From HRBIN23 sp046294495 (GTDB lineage Bacteria > Chloroflexota > Dehalococcoidia > Lucifugimonadales > HRBIN23): a stretch of DNA of 22,081 nucleotides. Below, in pieces: positions 14,424-21,980 of the stretch. Within the stretch, counting starts at the first letter, position 1, and each line of letters opens with the position of its first letter. The translations under genes and the position numbers were made by a program. Under the pieces are notes generated by a model, which was not told where the DNA came from, searched no databases, and saw only the letters and a list, made by a program, of their open reading frames with translations. The DNA lies in the NCBI GenBank assembly GCA_046294495.1, contig JBKBKV010000028.1, forward strand, positions 1 to 22,081. Reading direction: 5' to 3'.

Positions 14424-16304
14424 TTATCCCTGGGACGCCGACTCGCCGCCGGCCACCCCTACCACGGCGTGGCGCGAGCCGGGAACCCCGTAATCGTAGG
14501 GTCCTCCCACCACCTCCGGTTCAACAGGGAAGTTCTCCACCGGGGGTGGGGAGGTTGTCTGCCACTCCAGGGTGCGGGCGTTCCAGGGGTTAGGCACCGC
14601 CGCTGGCCCTTTCACCCACGAGTAGGCCAGGTTTATCACGAAGACCAGGAAGCTGGCAGCCAGGACAAAGGCCCAGACGCTGGCGAACATATTCACCCCG
14701 GCCAACTCACGAGGGAAGTCGGCTGCCCGGCGTGTCATCCCGTGCACACCGGCCCAGAACATGGGCAGGAAGGTCAGGTTATAGGCGACAAAAGTCCACC
14801 AGAAATGCAGACGCCCCAGGCGGTCGTTGAACATTCGCCCCGTTATCTTAGGGAACCAATAATACGCCGCCGCCAGGATGGCAAACACCTCGCCTCCCAT
14901 TATGGTGTAGTGGAAGTGGGCCACTACGAAGTAGGTGTCTTGGAGGTGAATATCGGTGGCCACATCTGCCAGGAAAATCCCCGTAATACCCCCTATAAGG
15001 AAGTTGAAGAAAAAGCCCATGGCAAAGAGCATGGGTGTATCCAGGCGCAAGCGTCCCAGCCACATGGTTCCCAGCCCCGCCAGAAACACCACACCGGTAG
15101 GAATAGAGATAAGTTCGGTGGTAACCATAAACGGCAGGTGTAGGGCGTTGGACATGCCGCTGGTGAACAAGTGGTGCGCCCATACAAGGAAACTGAGGAC
15201 CACAATGCCCAGGAAGGCAGCAACGACCCACTGGTAAGCAAATAGGGGCTTGCGGGAGAAGTGGCTTACAATCTCCAGCACGATGCCGAAGGCGGGCAGG
15301 ATCATAATGTAAACAGCCGGGTGGGAGTAGAACCAGAAGATGTGTTGATACAGAAGAGGCTTCCCCCCCATTGTCGCCTTGAAGAAGGATGTCCCCGCCA
15401 CGCGGTCCAGCACATCCATCAGCAGAGCGAAGGCCACAAACTGGGTAGCCGTCAGGCTTATCATAGCCGCAGCGAATACCGACCATGTGAAGATAGGGAT
15501 ACGCCCCCAGGTCATCCCCCGTGCCCGCAGGGTGATCACCGTTGCTAGGAAGTTCAGCCCACCCAGGATAGAGGAGAGGCCGAAGGTTATGAAGGCCAAA
15601 AGGAAAGGCAGCTGACCTGAAGCGTTGATGATGCTTACCGGCGGATAGGCGGTCCAGCCACTGTCAAACCCTCCTAGTAGAGGGCTGGTCAGCAACAGCA
15701 CCGCTACAGGGGGTATGATCCAGTAACTTAGGGCGTTCACCCGAGGGAAGGCCACATCCTCAGCGCCAATTTGCAGCGGCAACACGAAGTTTGCGAAGCC
15801 CCCAATAATGGTAGCCACCGCCACCGCGATCATCAGGATGCCGTGAAGGCTCATGGTCTGGTTGAAAGTTCCTGTGCCCATGATGGTGCGCCCAGGCGAC
15901 GCCAGTTCCACCCGTATCAGCACCGCCAGCAGCCCCGCCAGGAGCATCACCACTATGAAGGTAACCAGGTATTGCACACCGATGACCTTGTGGTCGGTGC
16001 AGAAGCGGAAGAAACGCCTCCAGTCCTGTGGCACCTCCCGTTTTGCAGGGAGGCCGAACCACTCCCTCACCCACGCATCCCACATTCCTACCCCCAGGAG
16101 CCACCCAACCAACCCAAAGATATACCCCACCACCAGCAGAGGCTCCATAGACCAGACACGTGGCATTCCTGCGACGGTCCGCACGGCCGCTGCCAGCCCC
16201 GCCCCTACCAGGAAGCCAACCAACCCCCATAAGGCCCCCTTTAGCAGGGGGAGAAGGCCAGACCAAGGATTGGCTACTGCCGTTTGCGGTGCGCTGCGAG
16301 CCAT
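14424..16304 (-). CDS. ctaD: Cytochrome c oxidase subunit I, A2-like haem-copper oxidase with variant proton channels
   Basis: A 626-residue catalytic subunit. All metal ligands are present: His154 and His465 (low-spin haem), His463 (high-spin haem), His328, His377 and His378 (CuB), and the Tyr332 that is cross-linked in this family. The YSHPAV motif at 326-331 marks the A2 type, which lacks the glutamate of A1 enzymes. IPTGV (401-405) is followed by Val406, where the family usually has the K-channel Lys (IPTGVK). GTGTFNQ before His154 has no acidic residue at the usual D-channel entry. Residues 1-100 are an extra N-terminal region with two membrane segments (about 20-45 and 54-76) before the normal domain starts near DHKVIGVQYL. 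AGGAGGAG precedes the ATG by 8 bases. The 5' end overlaps subunit II by 31 bases. Confidence 0.95.
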   Translation of the reverse strand: MARSAPQTAVANPWSGLLPLLKGALWGLVGFLVGAGLAAAVRTVAGMPRVWSMEPLLVVGYIFGLVGWLLGVGMWDAWVREWFGLPAKREVPQDWRRFFRFCTDHKVIGVQYLVTFIVVMLLAGLLAVLIRVELASPGRTIMGTGTFNQTMSLHGILMIAVAVATIIGGFANFVLPLQIGAEDVAFPRVNALSYWIIPPVAVLLLTSPLLGGFDSGWTAYPPVSIINASGQLPFLLAFITFGLSSILGGLNFLATVITLRARGMTWGRIPIFTWSVFAAAMISLTATQFVAFALLMDVLDRVAGTSFFKATMGGKPLLYQHIFWFYSHPAVYIMILPAFGIVLEIVSHFSRKPLFAYQWVVAAFLGIVVLSFLVWAHHLFTSGMSNALHLPFMVTTELISIPTGVVFLAGLGTMWLGRLRLDTPMLFAMGFFFNFLIGGITGIFLADVATDIHLQDTYFVVAHFHYTIMGGEVFAILAAAYYWFPKITGRMFNDRLGRLHFWWTFVAYNLTFLPMFWAGVHGMTRRAADFPRELAGVNMFASVWAFVLAASFLVFVINLAYSWVKGPAAVPNPWNARTLEWQTTSPPPVENFPVEPEVVGGPYDYGVPGSRHAVVGVAGGESASQG

Positions 16305-17119
16305 GCCGTAAACTCCTCCTTCTCAACAACACGCACAGGGAGCACCATCAAGGCGTGATTGGTGCCACATAACTCGGCGCATTGAACCCGATAGGTAGAA
16401 GACCTCTCAAAACTGCCCAGGAGCATGGGAACAGCACCCGTGTAGGTTACCAGCCCTGGAACTGCGTCTATCTTCACCCGGAAGGCCGGCACCCAGAAGG
16501 AGTGCACCACATCCCGCGAGGTAACTTCAAAGCGCACCCGCTGCCCCACGGGGAGGACCATCTCCTGCATTGTGGACACATCGTATTGGGGATAGGAAAC
16601 GGTCCAACTCCAGCGCTGGCCCTCTACCCGCACGATAAGGTCAGGCTCCCGGTGTTCCCGCCGCCGAATCTCTATAAGGTCAATGGCCCCAGGGAAGATA
16701 GTGATGGTAATGGTGAGTGCAGCGGTAACGAAAAACCAGGTAGCCACAACCCCGCCGTGGGTGTGGACAGGGGGCCCGTCCTGAAGCGTTGTGCTGCGGG
16801 TGCGAAAGCGCAAGAAACTGTAAATGAGCATCGAGAGGACAAAGGCGAAAACTGGCACCGCCAGATACATTAGGATGCGGAAAGCGCCGTCCATCACCTC
16901 CGCCTGGTCGGCGGNNNNNNNNNNNNNNNNNNNNNNNNNNNNNNNNNNNNNNNNNNNNNNNNNNNNNNNNNNNNNNNNNNNNNNNNNNNNNNNNNNNNNN
17001 NNNNNNNNNNNNNCCGGCGAGGGGAATGGATCATAACTGGCTACCAGGATTTCGCCGATGACAGTAAGCACCACCCATAGAAGGGCGACCACGAGGATAT
17101 GTCTTCTGGCTATGTCCAT
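16274..17119 (-). CDS. ctaC: Cytochrome c oxidase subunit II (contains assembly gap)
   Basis: Subunit II, which takes electrons from cytochrome c at the CuA centre. The periplasmic cupredoxin domain has HSFWVPAFRVKIDAVPG and the CuA motif CAELCGTNHALM with both Cys, Glu, His and Met. RWSWTVSYPQYD is the aromatic electron-entry patch. Membrane segments are one near the N-terminus (about 6-26), then two hairpin segments after the gap. No CxxCH is visible, so it is not the cytochrome c-fused caa3 type, unless that part is hidden in the gap, which is unlikely at this position. The ATG at 17119 (GAGGGG 5 bases upstream) is preferred to the GTG at 17125. Positions 16915-17013 are N, which keep the frame open and hide about 33 residues. 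Confidence 0.92.
   Translation of the reverse strand: MDIARRHILVVALLWVVLTVIGEILVASYDPFPSPXXXXXXXXXXXXXXXXXXXXXXXXXXXXXXXXXXADQAEVMDGAFRILMYLAVPVFAFVLSMLIYSFLRFRTRSTTLQDGPPVHTHGGVVATWFFVTAALTITITIFPGAIDLIEIRRREHREPDLIVRVEGQRWSWTVSYPQYDVSTMQEMVLPVGQRVRFEVTSRDVVHSFWVPAFRVKIDAVPGLVTYTGAVPMLLGSFERSSTYRVQCAELCGTNHALMVLPVRVVEKEEFTAWLAAHRKRQ
16915..17013. other. Assembly gap (99 Ns) inside subunit II
   Basis: A run of 99 unknown bases inside the subunit II gene. The length is a multiple of three, and both flanks read as subunit II in the same frame. The true gap size may differ. The hidden part is the linker between the N-terminal hydrophobic segment and the first hairpin helix. The flanks are GC-rich (CGGCGG before, CCGGCG after). 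Confidence 0.98.
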
Positions 17120-17163
17120 AGGCACCCCTCGCCATTGCGGTGGCCCCTCCCCGGCCGGCGGTG

Positions 17164-17176
17164 CGCCTAGTAGGCG
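17164..17176. promoter_or_regulatory. 13-base palindrome in the oxidase operon leader
   Basis: CGCCTAGTAGGCG is a perfect inverted repeat (CGCCTA-G-TAGGCG). It lies just downstream of the candidate start of transcription for the oxidase operon and 45 bases before the subunit II start codon. This is a typical place for an operator. A dimeric regulator such as the neighbouring LuxR-type protein is a natural candidate, but nothing in the sequence proves it. Confidence 0.4.
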
Positions 17177-17185
17177 TCCATCACT

Positions 17186-17191
17186 AGTATA
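17186..17191 (-). promoter_or_regulatory. Candidate -10 box for the oxidase operon
   Basis: On the minus strand, TATACT (5 of 6) lies 67 bases before the subunit II start. No -35 box resembling TTGACA is present at 16-18 bases (the region reads GTTAGG). A promoter with a good -10 and poor -35 is what an activator-dependent gene often shows. Confidence 0.4.
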
Positions 17192-17250
17192 TGAAGGCCC
17201 TTACGGAGCCTAACAGGATGCAAACACATCCAATTGATGATGGGCGCACA

Positions 17251-17970
17251 TCACTTGGAGAGGGACCTGTGCAGTGCAGGCGTGGGGGCTAGAAGGGATC
17301 CCTCCTGGACACCGAGGCGACGGCGGTAGAGCCACGCTATGGCCTCGGTGCGGCTGTGCACACCCAACTTGGAGAGGATGCGCTGGATGTGATTCTGAAC
17401 CGTTACCCTCTGAACACCTAGTCTCCGGGCCACGCTGTCTGTTGAGTAGCCCTGGGCCACCAGGGAGAGCACCTGGAACTCCCGTGGGCTTAGAGGCCCA
17501 CGGGGCACCTGCTGGTCTGCCACCCCTTCGCACCCCCAGGATGTTCGGGCCACCAGCGCCCTCACCTCCTCTCCCAATCGCTCCTTCGCCTTGCGAGCGG
17601 TGATGTCCCGGAAGAGGTGCACAGGGGTGTATGGGAGGCCATCTCCCTGCGGCAAAGGCACAATGGAGATGTTCAGCCACACTGGGCGCCCGTCTTTACG
17701 CCGTGTCTGGATGTCGTAGTTAGATATAGCCTTCCCCTCCCGCATGCGGCGCATCACCGGGCAGTCCTGCTGACACCAGATGGCCCCTTCACTATCTTTG
17801 CCCTGCATAACCTCGTGACAAGGACGGCCCAGCACCTCCCCAGGCGCGTAGCCCAGAATCTCCCTTGCTGCCTCGCTCCAGTAGGTAATGTGGTAGTCCG
17901 CATCTACGGCGAAAAGGCCGTCGGCGCTGTTGGCAAGGGCGTGGATGGCCTTACGGGTCGGGCTATCCAT
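17251..17970 (-). CDS. PAS domain plus LuxR-type HTH transcriptional regulator
   Basis: A 239-residue regulator. An N-terminal PAS domain spans about residues 8-130 (LFAVDADYHITYWSEAAREILGY at its start, LFRDITARK at its end). The C-terminal LuxR/NarL helix-turn-helix runs from about 160 to 222 (LSPREFQVLSLVAQGYSTDSVARRLGVQRVTVQNHI). There is no receiver domain, so it is probably a one-component sensor. The PAS core holds three cysteines, Cys51, Cys66 and Cys70 (RPCHEV, then WCQQDCP), in a spacing that could hold a metal, an Fe-S cluster or a redox disulfide. It lies 131 bases upstream of the oxidase operon on the same strand, so oxygen or redox control of respiration is a reasonable inference. 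AGGTGG precedes the ATG by 4 bases. Confidence 0.9.
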   Translation of the reverse strand: MDSPTRKAIHALANSADGLFAVDADYHITYWSEAAREILGYAPGEVLGRPCHEVMQGKDSEGAIWCQQDCPVMRRMREGKAISNYDIQTRRKDGRPVWLNISIVPLPQGDGLPYTPVHLFRDITARKAKERLGEEVRALVARTSWGCEGVADQQVPRGPLSPREFQVLSLVAQGYSTDSVARRLGVQRVTVQNHIQRILSKLGVHSRTEAIAWLYRRRLGVQEGSLLAPTPALHRSLSK

Positions 17971-17994
17971 TATTCCACCTCGCCCTTCCCCCGG

Positions 17995-18018
17995 GGGTTG
18001 TTACACATTTCTCAACCC
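17995..18018. promoter_or_regulatory. Inverted repeat GGGTTG-N12-CAACCC at the PAS-LuxR start site
   Basis: Two perfect 6-base arms separated by 12 bases span the predicted transcription start of the PAS-LuxR gene and touch its -10 box. A 10-base palindrome CCCCCGGGGG (17988-17997) overlaps one arm. The layout suits a dimeric repressor, possibly the regulator acting on its own gene. Confidence 0.4.
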
Positions 18019-18048
18019 AGTATATCCCCTTTTCTGGCGCGTGGTCAA
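18019..18048 (-). promoter_or_regulatory. Promoter of the PAS-LuxR regulator gene
   Basis: On the minus strand, TTGACC (18043-18048, 5 of 6) and TATACT (18019-18024, 5 of 6) are separated by 18 bases. Transcription would start near 18012, giving a leader of about 42 nt. Confidence 0.6.
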
Positions 18049-18114
18049 CGGCGGGTAGCCATTGCCCTGGCTTCTCCTTTGTGCTAGCCTGGTAGTGAGC
18101 GTAAGGGAGGGCCA

Positions 18115-19908
18115 ATGTATGGGTTCCGCTTCTCGCCACGCCCCAACCGTGCACATGAAATCGCCTGGCGACCCTGGGGCGAAGCGGCTTTTCAGGAGGC
18201 TCAGCGCGAGGACAAGCCCATTCTGCTGTCTATCTCGGCCGTGTGGTGCCACTGGTGCCACATAATGGACGAGACCTCCTACTCAGACCCTGATGCTATT
18301 CGCCTCATCAACGCCGACTTTATCCCTGTGCGAGTGGACAACGACCAGCGCCCCGAAGTAAACCAGCGCTACAACATGGGTGGCTGGCCCACCACCGCCT
18401 TCCTTACGCCACATGGGGACCTGATAGCAGGAGGAACCTATATCCCTCCCCATCAGTTCAAAGAGGCGCTGGGCCAGGTGGCCGACCTCTACCGTCAGCA
18501 AAAGGCCGCAGTCTATCGGAGCGCTGAAGAGATGAAGAACCGGCGTCTCCAGCGAGTTCGCCGTGTAGTTAGCGGAACCCAACTCTCGGCCCAAATAGTA
18601 GACCTCGTAACACGGGCGGTTACTGCCCTGTATGACCCCTTTTTCGGGGGCTTTGGCACCCAGCCCAAGTTCCCTATGCCCGATGCCCAACATCTCCTGT
18701 TAGACCTCTATGCACAGTTTCGCGACCCTATATTCCTACGCATGGTTGTGAAGACCCTTGACGGTATGCTCCAGGGAGCGGTCTTCGACAAAGTGGAGGG
18801 GGGGTTCTTCCGCTACAGCACCCAGCGGGACTGGTCCGAGCCCCACTACGAGAAGATGGCAGAGGACCAAGGGGCGCTAATGCGTCTCCTGCTCCGCACC
18901 TGGCTCTACACCGGGGCTACCGCTTACCGGGACGCCGCCCAGGCCGTTGTCGCTTACGTCAATCGCCGCCTCTACACACCAGAGATGGGGGCTTTCTGGG
19001 GCAGCCAGGACGCCGACGAGACCTATTACTCCCAGGATAAACAAGGGCGGGAGAAGCTCCTACCCCCCTTGGTAGACCGCACAGTTTATACCAACTGGAA
19101 CGGGCAACTGGCTGTGGCCTACATGGAAGCCAGCGACCTCATGGGCCAGCCACACCTGCGTCAGCAGGCCATACGCTCACTGGGCTTCCTGTGGGAACAC
19201 TTATGTCAACAGCCGGGCAATGTCCTTTTCCACTGCTGGGCCGAGGGTAAGCCTTTCGTGGAGGGCACCCTGCCCGACTACGCATGGGTGGCCCTGGCGA
19301 TGGCCGAGGCCTACCGACGCACCGGCGCCCAAGTGTGGCTGGAACGCTCCCAAGCCCTTGCGCAGGCTATGCTGGAGCGCTTCTGGGACGCCCAGTCCGG
19401 GGGGTTCTGGGATGTAGGGCCCGGCGTTGCCCCCCTGGGCTACCTGCAGTTTAAGGAGAAGGCCATCAACGACAACACCGTGGCCGCCCAGGCCCTGCGC
19501 CTACTGGCCAACCTTACAGGGCAAGCCGATTACGCCACCCGTGCCTACGACACACTGAGTGCCTTCGCCGGGAGCGTCCAGGACTATGGAGAGCACGCCG
19601 CCCCCTATGCCCGAGAGGTTCTTCGCCAACTGTTCCCCCCTGTTGAGGTTAGCATTGTGGGGCCTGGCGATGCCTTAGAGACCCGCGCCTTACTTGAAGC
19701 CGCCTTTTCCATACCCTACCCGTGCATAGACCCCATCCTGGTGGACGGCGGAGACGCAGAGGCACTGGCTAGCCGGGGGTTTACAAAGGGGGAGAAGCCG
19801 CAAGCCTATGTATGCCTGCAGGGGGCGTGCCTCCCGCCCATTGACGACCCCGCCCGCCTCGCCGAGGCGATCGGCCAGTTCCTAGCCATCCGAGGGGAGA
19901 CGCAGTAG
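18115..19908 (+). CDS. YyaL-like protein: thioredoxin-fold (DUF255) domain plus alpha/alpha barrel
   Basis: A 597-residue member of the YyaL/spermatogenesis-associated protein 20 family. The N-terminal thioredoxin-like domain (about 1-150) has PWGEAAFQEAQREDKPILLSI leading to WCHWCHIM with the CxxC at Cys45 and Cys48, and the cis-Pro loop GGWPTTAFLTP at 89-99. The rest is a helical glycosidase-like barrel with TNWNGQLAVAYMEAS, LPDYAWVALAMAEAY and LRLLANLTG repeats. The protein is shorter than the roughly 650-700 residues common in the family. The biochemical role is unknown. AAGGGAGG precedes the ATG by 4 bases. A weak promoter candidate is TTGCCC (18062-18067), 17 bases, TAGCCT (18085-18090). 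The gene is divergent from the PAS-LuxR gene. Confidence 0.9.
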   Translation: MYGFRFSPRPNRAHEIAWRPWGEAAFQEAQREDKPILLSISAVWCHWCHIMDETSYSDPDAIRLINADFIPVRVDNDQRPEVNQRYNMGGWPTTAFLTPHGDLIAGGTYIPPHQFKEALGQVADLYRQQKAAVYRSAEEMKNRRLQRVRRVVSGTQLSAQIVDLVTRAVTALYDPFFGGFGTQPKFPMPDAQHLLLDLYAQFRDPIFLRMVVKTLDGMLQGAVFDKVEGGFFRYSTQRDWSEPHYEKMAEDQGALMRLLLRTWLYTGATAYRDAAQAVVAYVNRRLYTPEMGAFWGSQDADETYYSQDKQGREKLLPPLVDRTVYTNWNGQLAVAYMEASDLMGQPHLRQQAIRSLGFLWEHLCQQPGNVLFHCWAEGKPFVEGTLPDYAWVALAMAEAYRRTGAQVWLERSQALAQAMLERFWDAQSGGFWDVGPGVAPLGYLQFKEKAINDNTVAAQALRLLANLTGQADYATRAYDTLSAFAGSVQDYGEHAAPYAREVLRQLFPPVEVSIVGPGDALETRALLEAAFSIPYPCIDPILVDGGDAEALASRGFTKGEKPQAYVCLQGACLPPIDDPARLAEAIGQFLAIRGETQ

Positions 19909-20001
19909 CAAAGCCCGTCCCCCGATAAAGCCCCGCAGCCTGGCGCTACCCCCTCATGCTATTCTTAGACTTGGGTGATCCACCCCTGCTGAGGAGCCGT
20001 T

Positions 20002-21822
20002 ATGCTTAAGGACACCGATTGCGGCACCCTTACCCTTGACCACGTGGGGCGACGCATTACCCTTGCGGGATGGGTGCACCGACGCCGCGACCATGGGGGC
20101 ATCATCTTCATTGACCTGCGAGACCGCAGCGGCATCGTCCAGGTGGTCTTCAACCCCACCGAAGCCCCCGACGCCTACCGCACCGCCGATACCCTGCGCA
20201 ATGAATGGGTGGTGCAGGTAAATGGTATCGTGGAGCGTCGCCCCCCGGGCACCGAAAACCCCGCCCTACCCACTGGCCAGGTAGAGGTGCGCGCCACGGC
20301 TTGTCAGTTGCTAAACCCCTCGAAGTCCCCGCCCTTCTACATCAACGAGGATACAGAGGTGGACGAGGCCCTGCGCCTGCGCTACCGCTACCTCTACCTG
20401 CGCCGCCAGCGCTTGCAACGAAACCTAGAACTACGCCACAAGGTGGTGAAGTTTATTCGGGACTGGCTGAGCGCGCGCGGCTTTTGGGAAATTGAAACGC
20501 CCATCCTCACCAAGAGCACACCCGAGGGGGCACGGGACTATCTGGTGCCAAGCCGTCTCTACCCCGGCTACTTCTACGCCTTGCCCCAGTCTCCCCAGCA
20601 GTTGAAGCAACTCCTTATGGTGGCTGGGATAGAGCGCTACTTCCAAATCGCCCGATGCTTCCGAGACGAGGACTTGCGCGCTGACCGCCAGCCCGAGTTC
20701 ACCCAACTGGACCTGGAGATGAGTTTCGTGGACGAAGCCGACATCCTTGACCTGATGGAGGCCCTCTTCACCAATCTGGTGGAGCAAGTAACCCCCCACA
20801 AGCGCCTGCGCAAGCCCTTCCCCCGCCTTACCTATGCAGAGGCCCTGGAGCGCTACGGGACAGACAAGCCCGACCTACGCTTCGACCTGGCACTGGGCGA
20901 CTTCACCCACATCGCTGCCCAGAGCCAATTTGAAGTCTTTCGCAAAGTCGTCCAGCAGGGAGGCGTGGTCAAAGGCTTCGCCGCCCCCGGCTGTGCCGAC
21001 TACTCCCGACGCCAGATAGAGGAACTGACCGCCCTGGCCAAGGGCAAGGGGGCAGCAGGACTGGTAACAATGGCCCTAGGGCATAGGGGCACACCGCTAG
21101 AAGCCCTCACAATGGACCAGGTGCGTTCGGCCGTTACACGCTACTTCACCCTTGAGCAGATAAAGGAAATGGCTCAACGGGTAGGGGCACAGCCCGGCGA
21201 CCTGCTCCTTATCGTTGCTGGAGACGCCTCCACCACCAACGCAGCCCTGTCATCCCTTCGCCAGGAGATGGGGAACCGTCTGGGGCTGGCCCATCCGGAT
21301 GATGTGGTCTTCGCCTTTGTTACCCAGTTTCCCCTCTTTGAGTGGAACGAAGCGGAACATCGTTGGGAATCAGCCCACCATCCGTTCACCGCCCCAAGGG
21401 ATGAAGACCTGCACCTGCTGGAAAGCGACCCCGGCAAGGTGCGTTCCAAGGCCTATGACATAGTGTGCAACGGCTTTGAAGTGGCCTCAGGGAGCATCCG
21501 TATCCATAACCGGCAGGTGCAAGAGCGGGTCTTTCGTGTCCTAGGCTACACCCCAGAAGAAGCCCAGCGGCGCTTCGGCCATCTGTTGGAGGCCTTTGAA
21601 TATGGCGCCCCCCCTCACGGTGGCATCGCCCCGGGCATTGACCGTATCGTAATGGTGTTGGCCAACGAATCCTCGCTACGGGAGGTCATCGCTTTTCCTA
21701 AGACCCAGAGCGCCCAGGACCTCCTGTTCGGCGCCCCCTCTGAGGTCTCGCAACAACAGTTGCAAGAACTGCACCTGGCGGTGGTGCAGGAGGAGCCAGC
21801 CACAACCAAGCCCCAGCGCTAG
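20002..21822 (+). CDS. aspS: Aspartate--tRNA ligase, bacterial type, predicted non-discriminating
   Basis: A 606-residue class II synthetase of the bacterial type. The N-terminal OB anticodon-binding domain is about residues 1-110. Motif 1 lies around GFWEIETPILTKSTPEG (160-176), then the QSPQQLKQLL Asp-binding segment (196-205), motif 2 in RCFRDEDLRADRQPEFTQLD (218-237), an inserted GAD domain (about 290-420), and motif 3 in GIAPGIDRIVMVLANES (541-557). OB-domain residues His31 (RRRDHGG) and Gly83 (PPGTENP) match those reported for non-discriminating AspRS such as the Pseudomonas aeruginosa enzyme. It may therefore charge both tRNA-Asp and tRNA-Asn, which would need GatCAB. AGGAG lies 5 bases upstream of the ATG. 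No T-box leader is seen in the 93-base gap before it. Confidence 0.96.
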   Translation: MLKDTDCGTLTLDHVGRRITLAGWVHRRRDHGGIIFIDLRDRSGIVQVVFNPTEAPDAYRTADTLRNEWVVQVNGIVERRPPGTENPALPTGQVEVRATACQLLNPSKSPPFYINEDTEVDEALRLRYRYLYLRRQRLQRNLELRHKVVKFIRDWLSARGFWEIETPILTKSTPEGARDYLVPSRLYPGYFYALPQSPQQLKQLLMVAGIERYFQIARCFRDEDLRADRQPEFTQLDLEMSFVDEADILDLMEALFTNLVEQVTPHKRLRKPFPRLTYAEALERYGTDKPDLRFDLALGDFTHIAAQSQFEVFRKVVQQGGVVKGFAAPGCADYSRRQIEELTALAKGKGAAGLVTMALGHRGTPLEALTMDQVRSAVTRYFTLEQIKEMAQRVGAQPGDLLLIVAGDASTTNAALSSLRQEMGNRLGLAHPDDVVFAFVTQFPLFEWNEAEHRWESAHHPFTAPRDEDLHLLESDPGKVRSKAYDIVCNGFEVASGSIRIHNRQVQERVFRVLGYTPEEAQRRFGHLLEAFEYGAPPHGGIAPGIDRIVMVLANESSLREVIAFPKTQSAQDLLFGAPSEVSQQQLQELHLAVVQEEPATTKPQR

Positions 21823-21899
21823 GCCACCCCGGAGAGGCGTCCACAAGGGCGGATGGTCATCCCTTTGACAACACGGGGGGCAAGACGGGAGCATTCCCC

Positions 21900-21928
21900 T
21901 TGCGCTTTGATGGGATACCTGATATGAT
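21900..21928 (+). promoter_or_regulatory. Promoter of the lipoprotein gene
   Basis: TTGCGC (21900-21905, 4 of 6) and TATGAT (21923-21928, 5 of 6) have a 17-base spacer. Transcription would start near 21935, with a leader of about 46 nt ending in GGGAGGTGGAAC before the ATG. Confidence 0.55.
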
Positions 21929-21980
21929 AGGCTAATAGCGCACTCCCATCCCCTCCGCGCTATAGAAAGGGAGGTGGAAC

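Noticed and set aside
21846..21868. Possible terminator hairpin after aspS
   Set aside because: The AAGG/CCTT and GATG/CATC arms leave a two-base loop and a three-base bulge, and no T-run follows, so it is not a credible terminator.
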